In this document: positions 20,544 through 30,425 of the stretch, piece by piece
Position numbering within the stretch: the first letter of the stretch is position 1
Layout of the letters: each line of letters opens with the position of its first letter
Origin: Sycon ciliatum
Taxonomy: Eukaryota > Porifera > Calcarea > Leucosolenida > Sycettidae
Assembly (NCBI RefSeq): GCF_964019385.1
Contig: NC_088655.1
Span: 15,620,357 to 15,684,356 of the forward strand
Length of the DNA stretch: 64,000 bases
Direction: 5' to 3'
Program-made: the position numbers and the translations under genes
The notes under the pieces: model-generated
Databases searched by the model: none
What the model saw: only the letters and a program-made list of their open reading frames with translations
What the model was told of the DNA's origin: nothing

Positions 20544-20612
20544 CCATATGGTGCAGTGGTATGTGCAGTCGATTTCCAATCGCGAGGTTGCGGGTTCAAT
20601 TCCCGACGATTA
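20540..20612 (+). repeat. tRNA-like SINE head
   Basis: GTGCAGTGGTATGTGCAG resembles an A box region and GCGGGTTCAATTCCCG a B box / T arm. It has no clean cloverleaf, and AT-rich sequence follows. Similar pol III box pairs are at 21219, 37600 and 39105. Confidence 0.4.
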
Positions 20613-21162
20613 TGGTCGCACACGTCTTTCTTCTCTTTCTCGGACTCTTCCTAACCTTTCTTTTATTCTCCTGGGTGGTTACCAACAGCCAGTGTATGCC
20701 GGAGCATGTGGTGTGGTGTGTGTGTAGAAAAAAAAGAAAAAAAAGAAAGAAAAATGAAAAATAGGGATTCACTGGCCAGAAAAAGTCACTTCAATCAGCT
20801 GTGTGGTGGATACCAGGCTAAAAATAGTGGCGGTCAATTCATCAGCCTTGCAAGCTGTTGAATGGTGTAATCCCAGCACAAGTTGCTATGTCTAACATAG
20901 CTGTTTGCTATCATCGCTTCCGCGATGGGCAGGTCTGAGGTGAGGTGAGGTGTGTGTGTGTGCGTGCGCGCGTGTTGAATGCACAACTCACCCTTCTTAT
21001 CACGTTCAAATCCGTGTTGATCTCCTCAAAAACCTGAATCAAAGAGTTGTGCCCGTGGCTCAAAGAGCCTGCATTGGATCTCTAATCGAGCAGTGTCCGA
21101 ACCATGTTAGCACCAGAAAATCACTATGTGGCAGGGCGCTGGAGTTCCAGAGGCATATATAT

Positions 21163-21350
21163 GGAAGTGTGAGTTACGAAGTCTGAAGAAAATGTTGAAC
21201 GGCCTCTGCTGGGATGACGACTACACCATAGCTCAGTGGTTAGAGCATCGCTGGCTACAAGCGAGGGTCCCTGGTTCGAGTCCTGGTGGTGACAGTCAAT
21301 TTTTTCTTCAGACTTTTCCCGTTTGTCTCTTTCCCTCAAACCAGTTAATA
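21163..21350 (+). repeat. tRNA-derived SINE-like repeat, copy 1
   Basis: Nearly identical over about 188 bases to 21444-21632. Within it 21219-21293 looks like a tRNA: TAGCTCAGTGGTTAGAGCA (A box) and GGTTCGAGTCC (B box), with a 5-bp anticodon arm TCGCT/AGCGA around GGCTACA (would-be anticodon CTA). The acceptor and T stems carry mismatches, so it is not a working tRNA gene. The tRNA part is enclosed by an inverted repeat: AAGTCTGAAGAAAA before it and TTTTTCTTCAGACTT after it. Confidence 0.7.
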
Positions 21351-21443
21351 TTTTATGACTTGGGGCTCCCCGCGTGCTAGTTTGTACGTGAAGTGTGTGG
21401 GTTACAGTGAGGGCTGCGTCCCACCCGCCTGTGTGGATTCACA

Positions 21444-21632
21444 GGAAGTGTGAGTTACGAAGTCTGAAGAAAATGTTGAACGGCCTCTGCTGGGATGACG
21501 ACTACACCATAGCTCAGTGGTTAGAGCATCGCTGGCTACAAGCGAGGGTCCCTGGTTCGAGTCCTGGTGGTGACAGTCAATCTTTTCTTCAGACTTTTCC
21601 CGTTTGTCTCTTTCCCTCAAACCAGTTAATAT
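21444..21632 (+). repeat. tRNA-derived SINE-like repeat, copy 2
   Basis: Direct near-identical copy of 21163-21350, separated from it by about 95 unrelated bases. The end CCCTCAAACCAGTTAATA also occurs at 19563-19582 and, inverted, at 58200-58220, so the 3' part is more widely dispersed. Confidence 0.7.
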
Positions 21633-21798
21633 ATTATAGTGTAGACATCCAAACCGAATTTACAGGAAATGTCTCAATATCACCATGCTGTGGTACTTAC
21701 GGGTTATCTTGTCTCCTAATGGCGGTTGTTATATGCACCACCTCTGTATTAATCACCTCTTCAAACTGCACGTCCGTAACAAAATTCAAGTCACAGCC

Positions 21799-21890
21799 AC
21801 GATAGCCACAGCCACGATAGCCACAGCCACGATAGCCACATCCAAGATAGCCACATCAGCGATAGCCACATCCGCGATAGCCACATCCAC
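21799..21890. repeat. 15-bp minisatellite, about six copies
   Basis: GATAGCCACAGCCAC and variants (GATAGCCACATCCAC) in tandem. Confidence 0.85.
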
Positions 21891-21934
21891 GTGAAACCAC
21901 AAAAAGGAGACACAGAAGAAAGTCAAATAATTAC

Positions 21935-22300
21935 AAAACACGTTTATAAAAAAGGGCCAAGAAACTACAAGTTATGCTATTTTGTCCACTAACACCAAAA
22001 GTTACTAAACAATCAGCTCATGCGATAACATTGCGCGACACTGACCGACGGTACTGACGTTCTACAACTAACTGGCGAACAGCTCTAGCACATCTGGGAT
22101 GCGCGCTCCAACAGCCTTTCAACTTGGAAGGTTCTAAGTTATAGAAATAACATAAGGAGGGGAAGGTGAGCGCAAGCAAGAAAAGCACGAGCTGAAAGTC
22201 TCAGCTGTGAAGGACGTTGGTGGATGTTCATGCATGTCGATGATGATACTGGCAAGACTACTGGACAATACGGTCAAACCACGATTCAAGGACGCAAAGC
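21935..22300 (-). repeat. dispersed repeat R1, copy 2 (minus)
   Basis: Reverse complement of 27780-28085 over its whole length, including the CATGAACATCCGCC and CTCACCTT sections at its start. Confidence 0.8.
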
Positions 22301-22564
22301 AACATTCCACTCAACTTGTGTAGCTCAAAGATGCGAAGATCAATAGAAGGGTAAGCTATGCGAACAGGAATCATGCAAAACCGAATGCCTCAGTAATACA
22401 GCACTGTACTATGACCATTCAGATGGACAATAAGCAGCGGCAACAAGCAGCAGTTTCACACGACGATCATTCCGCCGTAAAGATAAGGACGGCTCATCAG
22501 GTGTTCAACAATGGACTCGGATAGAGAGGCAAGGATACATTTAAAGTAAAGAAAAAAGGACCAA

Positions 22565-22925
22565 GAAACTACAAGTTACGCTATAGTGTATATTATCCAC
22601 TGACCATGTTGTTCAGAACAACGAAACGTCTGGAGAAGCATCGTAAAATTTCTATCGTTATTAAATGTTATCAAATATACCACTCTTTGGTCTACAAAGA
22701 ATACCTTTTGATAGTATAGTGTATATTGTCCACTAACACCACCAGTTACTAAACAATCAGCTCACGCGATAACATTGCACCACACTGACCGACGGTACTG
22801 ACGTTCTACAACTAACTGGTTCTTGTCATCGCATGAGCTGATTGTTTAGTAACTGGTGGTGTTAGTGGACATTATAGCGTAACTTGTAGTTTCTTGGTCT
22901 TTTTTTCTTTACTATAAAGTTATCC
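22565..22925. repeat. R1 foldback pair with decayed hammerhead-like motif
   Basis: The 3' part of R1 occurs twice here in opposite orientations (about 22720-22805 and 22815-22915), forming a hairpin. At 22600-22640 CTGACCAT, GTTG/CAAC stem II and GAAACGTC resemble design D at 5393 with a changed core base, so it would be inactive. Confidence 0.55.
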
Positions 22926-22969
22926 TTGGCTCTCCATCCGAGTCCGGTCTTAAAAACACATTTAAATTT

Positions 22970-23110
22970 TATTCAAAGAGACCATGTCTGAGAATACCAA
23001 AGTATGTGTGCAAGTGGATCTCTCCGATTTCGCTCAAAATTGGCAGGTAAGTTGCCTTTGGGGTGTAGCTCGACTGTACAAAGCCCTTGAAAAAGTTTCT
23101 GAAGTGGAGC
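22970..23110 (-). repeat. dispersed repeat R5, copy 1
   Basis: Matches 38090-38215 in inverse orientation, sharing GCTACACCCCAAAGG and GAAATCGGAGAGATCCACT. The copy contains an ATG ORF (22984) and a GTAAGT, but the repeat nature argues against a host exon. 23110-24290 otherwise shows nothing recognisable. Confidence 0.6.
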
Positions 23111-24294
23111 TTGAAACTTGCACACCCCTCAAAAATGGCCGACAAATCACATTATTAATGGGGCTAAAAACGAGTCGCTCCACAGCGTACACGAACAAGC
23201 TACGAACAAAATTCCATCAAGCCAACATTGCTTCATCTTAGATGAGTTCCTGGAGCAGTACTGCTTAGCAGCGCCAGCATCCCAGAAGACGAGGGCCAGC
23301 ACCCCCTTGCGCCACAAATGATCGTCTTGAAAATCGCCAATTTACAAGCGCTGATAAAACAGCCAGCTACGTCCTCGATTAGCAAGAACTATACACTGGC
23401 AGATAGTAGAACACTTCTTCTAGCACTGAGGACATGTCCCCCACCTTCTTTTTGGGGGTTCCTTGAAATTAACCTTTTTTGAATTTTGCAACTCGACCAG
23501 CTGAATTACGGCCAAACTCATACATGCGCAGAAAAGCTCGTCCCTCCGCTACGTCTCCTCTACAAATTCTACTCCGCAAATTCTACTCGAACACTACTCC
23601 CAACGCCGCAGAACAAATTGTATTGTCGACTCTGACAAGGAAAAGCAGCGGTGATCACTTGTCGCTCCAAACGACAAGCTTCTCCTTGCGCCACCAACAA
23701 TATTTGGTGCGACTGTGGATGCAAGTCCTGAGTGGAGTTTTAGAATTTTATGGAGGTGGACGGTTCAGATTATTTTCAAATGGCCGAGTTAGTCGCTACT
23801 TCTAAGATTTCATGTTCTTCATTTATCCCTATCTAAACATGAAGTTACGACTGCTTCAGGCAATTGCATATTCCGTCGACAGTTACGGCTTCGAGGCATT
23901 GGTACTGACAAGGAGAGGTAGATAAAGCCTGCAATGTTTTGGTCAAACGTTTTAGAATGCGATGTAATCAGCTTTTAACTTACTGAGAGTGAATGAATTG
24001 AAAAATCAAGTGGTGGACAGAGACAAGCACAGAATGGTGTGACATTGTAGCCACAGCATAGTTGCTGTGTGAATGGACATATTGGCGCCTGCGTGCATTG
24101 AGGGGGAGTCACGAAGGATCTTTCTTGGTTTCTCTCCCAGACAACTATAATCATATACGAATCGTCCTTTCCCTTTCCTAAGTTCTAAGTGGTGGCAATC
24201 TGCAATAGCAACAGTATCGCACAAAGTCTATTGACCTTTTCCGGAGCGGCTGGTCACTTGCAAAAGGCAAAATGGAAAATAACAAAATTCTTAC

Positions 24295-24377
24295 TTCAGG
24301 ATCGCCAACACCATCACGGTAGATGATAATTCTCTCAGGCATTGCCTTCCTTCTATTGATGTATCGTCTGATCATGA
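24295..24377 (-). CDS. Argonaute/Piwi-family gene, exon with second catalytic Asp (YRDGVGD)
   Basis: Exon of 83 bases between a good acceptor (TTGGTATTTGCAG before 24377) and donor (GAA|GTAAGA at 24295/24294). With one base carried over from the exon at 37278-37351 it reads V-MIRRYINRRKA-MPERIIIYRDGVGDPE. Segment P.IIIYRDGVGD is the hallmark of PIWI domains; its Asp is the second residue of the DEDH slicer site. The family normally has GDGQ, here GDPE. Piwi/Argonaute proteins bind small RNAs and silence matching transcripts, often transposons. The next exon must start in phase 0 and was not found with confidence. Confidence 0.85.
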
Positions 24378-25098
24378 CTGCAAATACCAACATTCATGCA
24401 CCACACAGTCAGAAGCACACACAGGACACAATGATCACAAGACAGAGGTGGCAAAAATAGATCAACACAAATGTCCCAGATTCTGCTTGCCATGGAGATA
24501 GAAAACATTTGTTTCCATGTCTCTTTTTTTATTTGATGCATTCAATAATTGAACTCAAGTTCAAATCCTGCTGGGAAGCAAAATAATATTCTAGTTTACC
24601 GGTATTTATTGCCTAAATTGGCAATTGTGAGTGTGCTCTGTTTAGCCTCTCCCCTGAGTGAAACCGGCCGGTAAAACCTGATAAACCTGTGTCTCCGTTC
24701 ACTAGATATACATGTATGTAATAATTATTAGTAGATATCCTACGGAACAAAGTACAACCGTTTGTAGCCAGGTTTCAAACAAAATATTTGGACCGGACGG
24801 GTGGGAGCAACCCTAGAAAAAGTACACTACAGTTACATGACAAAGTTGTTGATATTCCCCTATTTATTCCCCTATTTAGTAAGGAGGCAAGCAAAATGCA
24901 TCTCAAATAGCACAAAAGAACATGATTCTAAAGGATATTCTCTGAGCTGGAGTGTATGAGGAAAATATACACCAATTCAGCCCGAGGCCGAAGGCCGAGG
25001 TGTGTATGATGGTGAATACTTTCCATATACACTGCAGAGAAAGGTATATCCGACTTGTAGCTGCCTCATTCTGAATCATAAAAAAAGGAGTACTGCAT

Positions 25099-26744
25099 AT
25101 ATGAGCCAGGGACTATAGAAACTGCCCTACGACGTTTGATATCAAAATCAAGTTATGACGTTTCAAAGTCACGTGACTCAAAGTTACGCGAAGCGCAGAA
25201 CTCGTCACTTTTGTTTTGACAAGACTCAAGAGCTGTCCTCTTGTTATGTTGATTAGGTGTTCGGTGAAGACAATAGGATTCCGAGCGATTGTCGAGTAAC
25301 TCAAGAGGCTCCACTTACTGTGATTGATTATGGCAACAACATCTAGTAGACGACGCAGCTCGATTCTGTGTGGAGTCTCTGATGCTATAGCGAAGGCGCT
25401 TGAATCGGACGACGAGAAATTTTACGGATTCAGCGCTGGCACCCACGAGTCGTCCGCGAGCGATTCCTACACCGATGCCGACAGCGACGGCGATGATATG
25501 CCACCTAAGAAGAAGACGTATGGAGCCACAGCAAGCTCGAGTGCTGCTAGTGTTGTGTCGAAAACGCCAAGCCCCGACAGCTCGGAAATTTCAAACGCGG
25601 AGAGTGACACCGACTACTCGGAATGGGATGACGAACCAGATGCCCCCGCACCTGAGCCACCGACGACTGAGCAGGTGAAGCGTGGTCTCCTGTCTTCAGA
25701 CATACGCGATGGGATTGAGAGAGGCTGTGGATGCAAGTCGAAGAATCATTGGAAAGTCATCCCAGAGCAGCAGCTCGAGGACTACATGTTTGAAGTCTCT
25801 AAACTGCGAGAATTGAAAAATCGCTTCAAGCAGTTTGTTCTGGGCGCACTGACTGGGAGCATGCGAAAGTCGATGACTGGTGGCGGTGATCGACCTCTTT
25901 ATTTCCGCTATCATGTACGTGGTTACGAGTTGTGCAAAGACGGGTTAATGCTGTTGGAAGTCATGTAATGAAGCACCTTCAAAAAAAGGCAAACAAAGGA
26001 GTCGTTCAACTGGGACACCATGGCTTGACTGGGAGAACACCAGAGCACTTATCCATTTCAGCAGACATAGAGCAGGATGTAGTGCATTTTATTTATTCAT
26101 ATGCGAACATGTACGGTCTACCTCAACCTGCAGCGGAGCGAGGTCGTGCTGAGGACCCTCCAGTATACTTACCAGCATCCAAGAACAAGAAGTCTGCATA
26201 CAACATTTATACCAAGACCGTCACACAGTATTCACCTGTTCATTATAGGTCATTTTGCCGCATTTAGAGGAGACAGGCAGAACACATCAAAGTGATGAAG
26301 CCAAGGACACATGTATGCGCACTGTGTGACAAGCTGGGGGACAAAATTCGTGTTGCCCATACAGAGGAAGAGACGGAATGTAGTGTCCAGGCCCTGCGTT
26401 CGCACATATCACTAGCACAAGGGGAGTGGCAATACTACTGAGATTTAGTGGACGGCGCGCAGGCGTCACTGGATGAAGCTGAGGGCATAGTTCACTACAC
26501 ATTTGAACTGCCTAACTAGCAAGAATGAAGATATACAAAGAACATTACAAACTGTGTACATAAATTTGCAGTATATCTTTCAATTGACATGCCATTATTA
26601 AATAGGTGGTTAGGCACATTTTACCATCGTAGATCAACTTGAAATTTAGTTTGAGCACATTACCATGCCATACCAACATTTTGAGAGAAACAAATTTTCG
26701 CCAAAAAGTCCCATAGGGTGGTTTCTGTAGTCCCTGGCTCATAT
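25099..26744 (+). mobile_element. DNA transposon with ATATGAGCC terminal inverted repeats
   Basis: Left end ATATGAGCCAGGGACTATAG (25099) and right end, reverse complement, ATATGAGCCAGGGACTACAG (26744). Similarity goes on through about 31 bases. A broken transposase-like ORF lies inside. The same ATATGAGCC terminus and a shared subterminal GTTTGATATCAA occur in the element at 59085, so this is a family. Target duplication is not clear. Confidence 0.75.
25324..26440 (+). pseudogene. transposase-like protein, one frameshift and one nonsense
   Basis: Frame 1 (25324-25968) starts MIMATTSSRRRSSILCGVSD, has an acidic/Ser-rich region, a nuclear-signal-like PPKKKTY, and then GIERGCGCKSKNHWKVIP, a possible metal-binding CxC..H. 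A frameshift near 25945 leads to the second part (25932-26435): LGHHGLTGRTPEHLS, FIYSYANMYGLPQPAAERGR, PPVYLPASKNKKSAYNIYTK, then EHIKVMKPRTHVCALCDKLG. A TAG at 26265 stands where related proteins have Trp (TTTGG to TTTAG). I recall this arrangement (PxxYLPss..K..vy..Y, P.id.C..C) from unnamed transposon proteins of invertebrates and fish. I cannot name the superfamily. Confidence 0.65.
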
Positions 26745-26746
26745 GT

Positions 26747-26868
26747 TTATAATAAATGTGAAGCTGAAGGATTTATTGCAATTACACACCAGTATAAAAC
26801 GGAGGTCCCCGAGGTTTTATAACTGGTATGTAATTGCAATAAATCCTTCAGCTTCACATTTATTATAC
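26747..26868. repeat. 122-bp near-perfect palindrome
   Basis: TATAATAAATGTGAAGCTGA is mirrored at the right end. The centre also pairs (CCAGTATAAAACG / TTTTATAACTGG). It begins directly after the transposon's right end. No ORF; a foldback MITE or a recombination-derived hairpin. 26935-27060 has several short GC palindromes (CCGCTTTTGCGGAGGCGAAAAGCGG in pieces) and GCGGTCACAC twice, probably another MITE. Confidence 0.75.
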
Positions 26869-27361
26869 ATACTATGTTGACCTTCACTTTCCCTAAAAAG
26901 GAGTTCTTTATAAACAGTATTAAATTTTATTGGCCTTAGGCCGCGGTCACACATGAAACCCCTGCACCGCTTTTGCGGAGGCGAAAAGCGGTAGCTACCG
27001 CAGCCGCTTTGGCGGAACACACGATGCAGCGGTCACACATACATGTAGACTACTGTGTTCCTCAGCGCTCCGCTTTGGCGGAGGGAATGCAAATGCAGCA
27101 CGTCCTATGCAATTTTAGATGTTATTATTGTCCGAGTTGAAGCGCTAGCGACCTTCGCTTGTACAAGTAGAGCTATCGTGGATCGCTGACAGGCTGCTGA
27201 ATGTCTCCTGTCAAGTACACTCGTGGATTTGGGGCACATTCACTGGCGGCCCAGTACGGGTGTATTTGAATATTAGTTTAGTTTACATCAATATCAAATT
27301 CAAATAGTTGTGTAGCATGGGTGTCGTTGCCTCCTCCATGATCCATCATCGACCCCAGCGA

Positions 27362-27535
27362 CTGTGTGGATGCCTGCAGTTGCAGTTGCAGTGAGGGTGT
27401 GGATGTCTGCAGTTGCAGTTGCAGTGAGGGTGTGGATGCCTGCAGTTGCAGTTGCAGTGAGGGTGTGGATGCCTGCAGTTGCAGTTGCAGTGAGGGTGTG
27501 GATGCTTGCAGTTGCAGTTGCAGTGAGGGTGTGGC
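27362..27535. repeat. 33-bp minisatellite, about five copies
   Basis: GTGTGGATGCCTGCAGTTGC plus AGTTGCAGTGAGG repeated in tandem. Open frames across it are repeat artefacts. Confidence 0.9.
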
Positions 27536-27779
27536 AGAGTAATCTACTAGTAGCACTATTCCCTGGTTGCAGTCCTAGTGTTGCATATTCGTGGACGCAT
27601 TGCTTGGAGAGAGAAGGAGAGAGTTGGAAATCGTCCGCGATCGGGGCCAATGAGTTGGGAGAGGGATTCCCTCACCAACTATCCACTCATAAGGATGCAG
27701 TATCGTTTACGAGATCTCCAGAACGTACAGTTCATTGGCAAAGAAGAACGGTATGAAAACTGAATTGCCAGTATCGTCA

Positions 27780-28085
27780 TCGACATGCATGAACATCCGC
27801 CAACGTCCTTCACAGCTGAGACTTTCAGCTCGTGCTTGTCTTGGTTGCGCTCACCTTTCCCTCCTTATGTTATTTCTATAACTTAGAACCTTCGAAGTTG
27901 GAAGGCTGTTGGAGTGCGCATCCAAGATGTGCGAGAGCTGTTAGCCAGTTAGTTGTAGAACGTCAGTACCGTCGGTCAGTGACGTGCAATGTTATCGCAT
28001 GAGCTGATTGTTTAGTAACTGGTGGTGTTAGTGGACAGTATAGCGTAACTTGCAGTTCCTTGGTCTTTCTCTTTTGTATAAATTA
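27780..28085 (+). repeat. dispersed repeat R1, most complete copy
   Basis: Reference copy for the family; see 12452, 21935 and 22565. It contains CGTCCTTCACAGCTGAGACT at the start and ends TTGGTCTTTCTCTTTTGTATA. 28085-28555 shows nothing recognisable except two copies of GTGCAAGGGATA..AACCTTGC (28208 and 28350). Confidence 0.75.
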
Positions 28086-28557
28086 AACCTTGGAACTCCA
28101 TCTGAATAATTAAACTTGGAAATAATAATTGTTTTCGGGTACAAACTGGTTTATTATGTGCTATTATGAGATGAAATAAAACAGGAAAGGGCACAGGCCC
28201 TGATACGTGCAAGGGATAGCAATCAACCTTGCACATGAATTGAGCATGTGTTCTAAATACATGTAAATGTAAATGCAAAACAATAAAAACAAAAACACAA
28301 ACAATGAGCAATAACTTCAGGACTGGGCACAAGTCCTAAACCAGTAAAAGGTGCAAGGGATAATGATAAACCTTGCGAGTTTGAGTCAAAGCATGCGGAA
28401 TCACAACAAAATGGCATCAACGTGAGCAAAGAGGAAGAAGAGAAAGGAAACAGCAAAACAAAAAGCAAAGACGGAGGATGAACGGCAACATAACCAAAAC
28501 TGGCAAACAAACCTGTGACATCATCATGCACAGACACCAAAGACAAATTGAACCGAG

Positions 28558-29160
28558 TCAAACTGGCATGAGCGACTCATGCTGCAGGACATCGCTGAGG
28601 TGATGGCTGAAATTCACCTTCCTCCGACTACCACGCAACAGCATGATGGAGTCACGGACTAGTGTGAAGCCAAGCTCACAGCGGATCCGTCCCATGAGGA
28701 CGCTGTACGAGTCTCCGGTTGCCGCTGCCAGGCGAATGGCGAGACGTTTCAACACATACCGGGCCTCACCGCCAGCTCCCCCGACAGAGGAGAACACCAA
28801 TGGAGAGAAGCTGCCCCTCTCCACCCGCCGCATCCGCTCACCATAAGCCGCTTTCTTCTGCTCCTCATGCCATCTGTAGGTCGCAGAGAGGGACTTAGTC
28901 ATGTAAGAGGACGTGCAGGGATAGAAAACCCTTATGTCAATAATGCATCCTCTTGCATGGACCAGAGGCCCCTACCCTTGACGTCCAGTCTGGCCAGAGG
29001 GTCAGTGTTGGCGGCCCTTGGAAGAACTTGACCAGCAAGGGGTTGAAGAACAGGCTCCGTCTCCACGGCATTGCACACTCTGCCAAGAAGGCCGGCAATG
29101 TAGTCCCGGACATGGTTGTGGTGGATGATAGGGAAGCCGCCACGTCTGCATATCATGGGA
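28558..29160 (-). pseudogene. retroelement C-terminal fragment, nuclease-like
   Basis: On the minus strand the first part (29156-28935) reads GGFPIIHHNHVRDYIAGLLG, ETEPVLQPLAGQ, ANTDPLARLDVKGRGLW. After stops near 28930 the second part (28902-28558) reads RWHEEQKKAAYGERMRRVER, GSFSPLVFSSVGGAGGEA, ELGFTLVRDSIMLLRGSRR. I recognise this combined pattern (EP.L..l......ARLDv...gfW, VE.GsF.PLVFs..GG, R.s..LLRGsR) from the C-terminal ends of invertebrate retroelement polyproteins. The D...W spacing suggests a restriction-like nuclease, which is inference. Stops make it dead. Confidence 0.5.
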
Positions 29161-29209
29161 AAAAATAATAATTGTGCAAAGTGTAACTCGGATGGTGAGC
29201 CAATTAAAT

Positions 29210-29335
29210 AATTGTGAAAAGAAGAAGGACAAAATGTTACGAGTTATGACTAACTGTCCACCAACGTAACCAGATCTTATAACTCATAATTTAGTCATAA
29301 CTCGTAACATTTTGTCCTTCTTCTTTTCACAATAA
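29210..29335. repeat. R2 repeat in palindromic form
   Basis: ACAAAATGTTACGAGTTATG at the left is mirrored at the right (CATAACTCGTAACATTTTGT). R2 pieces at 12673, 39190 and 46870 share GTTATGACTAACTGTCCACC. R1 and R2 ends look distantly alike (GTGGACA followed by TTA..CGTAAC..TTTTG). Confidence 0.65.
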
Positions 29336-29471
29336 TAATAATAATAATTTGATAACCGCAATCAGTAATACAAGCTGGGTCGACATTTGTGTACATTTTA
29401 TTCATGTAATGTAAAACTGTGGAGACAATGTGTAATAAAACGATGAAAATGTGAAGAAATGGTGTAGAGAA

Positions 29472-29521
29472 AATGAGGATTCAAACAGGTTTTCGTACAA
29501 CACTCATCAGGAATCTTCGTT
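29472..29521 (-). ncRNA. type I hammerhead ribozyme, design B (left arm)
   Basis: On the minus strand: stem I GATTC (29515-29511) pairs with GAATC (29482-29478), extended after an A/C mismatch by AACGA/TCATT with one mismatch. Core CTGATGA is at 29510-29504. Stem II is GTG-TTG-TAC. GAAA follows (29494-29491), stem III is AAC-CT-GTT, and T29483 is the cleavage-site base. Confidence 0.7.
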
Positions 29522-29833
29522 GTACTAAAGGACAATGAAAACAAAATTGAACTACTATAGAAAATCTAACGAAGTAGTGGTTGCGACTTCGGCGATGGGT
29601 GTGGGGAGCAAACCATTTCATAGAAAATCTAAGTTAGAGAAATAACACTAAGAACAACAGCAGTGAAATTTACAAGTGTGAATTTCATCAATGAAAGCGA
29701 GTCTCGCTAAGCGCGTCTCGCTTTCATTGATAAAATTCACACTTGTAAATTTCACTGCTGTTGTTCTTAGTGTTATTTCTCTAACTTAGATTTTCTATAA
29801 TAGTTCAATTTTGTTTTCATTGTCCTTTAGTAC

Positions 29834-29883
29834 AATGAAGATTCCTGATGAGTGTTGTACGAAAACTTGTTTGAATCCTCATT
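29834..29883 (+). ncRNA. type I hammerhead ribozyme, design B (right arm)
   Basis: Stem I has two helices: AATGA/TCATT (29834-29838 with 29879-29883) and GATTC/GAATC (29840-29844 with 29873-29877), separated by a single A/C mismatch. Core CTGATGA is at 29845-29851. Stem II is only GTG-TTG-TAC (29852-29860). GAAA is at 29861-29864, stem III is AAC-TT-GTT, and cleavage is expected after T29872. It has all conserved core bases with unusually small stems II and III. Confidence 0.75.
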
Positions 29884-29968
29884 TTCTCTAACCCATTTCT
29901 TCACATTTTCATCGTTTTATTACACATTGTCTCCACAGTTTTACATTACATGAATAAAGTGTACACAA

Positions 29969-30037
29969 ATGTCGATCCAGCTTGTATTACTGATTGCGGT
30001 TATCAAATTGTTGTCTCCTCGCCGTTTGTTCAAATAA
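29969..30037 (+). CDS. PLE 3' micro-ORF, intact copy 1 (22 residues)
   Basis: ATG 29969 to TAA 30035-30037 encodes MSIQLVLLIA then VIKLLSPRRLFK. It lies about 85 bases after the hammerhead and directly before the AAT-repeat tail. Compared with the copy at 58114-58182, the last 16 codons differ at nine synonymous sites and only one amino acid (V/L), a pattern expected if the peptide is selected. It is hydrophobic for about 14 residues, then S-P-R-R-L-F-K, which could be a small membrane peptide. No known function; the ORF could also mark an RNA feature. Confidence 0.6.
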   Translation: MSIQLVLLIAVIKLLSPRRLFK

Positions 30038-30425
30038 TAATAATAAAATTTTTTAAAGAGGGCGCAGGCGGATAATACTTAAAAAATAACAAAGGTAAGT
30101 TTTGGGTCGCAAGTATCCACGCAAACACACATCCAGTCACAATAAGGCATTAATTTGTCAAAAGTATTCGAACGTTTTCGGTCCCTTCTCAAGGAATATA
30201 CAGGGAATGGCTCAAGTTGGAAAGACTAAAACTTATATAGCGTAAAGATAATGAGATAAAATCGGTTGTAGCGACAAACGCGATTAGGCCGGCTGCAGGG
30301 TCGCCGTAATGTCGCACTCGCCCCAGCACCATTCAAACAATTCCCTTTGGCAGTTCACGGCACGAACTTCAACAAAGCCCCGTGAATGCGTACCAGGGGA
30401 AGGCTAGACAGCATGTCTCTAGACA

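Larger units (their letters stand above)
29337..30050 (+). mobile_element. PLE-type inverted dimer 2 with two hammerheads
   Basis: A palindrome of about 700 bp. The left arm (29345-29700) is the reverse complement of the right arm (29710-30005). Each arm carries a hammerhead of design B and the 3' micro-ORF (intact on the right; truncated by a TTA run on the left at 29345-29375). A 62-base fragment of element A (29567-29628) has been inserted in the left arm. Both 3' ends face outward into ATT/AAT runs. No RT or nuclease coding remains. Confidence 0.8.

Noticed and set aside
21219-21293. Functional tRNA gene
   Set aside because: Acceptor and T stems have mismatches, the sequence is part of a repeated 188-bp unit, and the anticodon would be CTA.
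22984-23241. ORF with a GGCAG|GTAAGT donor, possible host first exon
   Set aside because: The segment is a dispersed repeat with an inverted copy at 38090-38215.
23986-24181. Possible next exon of the Piwi gene (MIIVVWERNQERSF, like IVV.KR..tRFF)
   Set aside because: It would follow the YRDGVGD exon after about 110 bases and fits phase 0, but the 30-residue helix expected in between is missing and the rest does not resemble PIWI.
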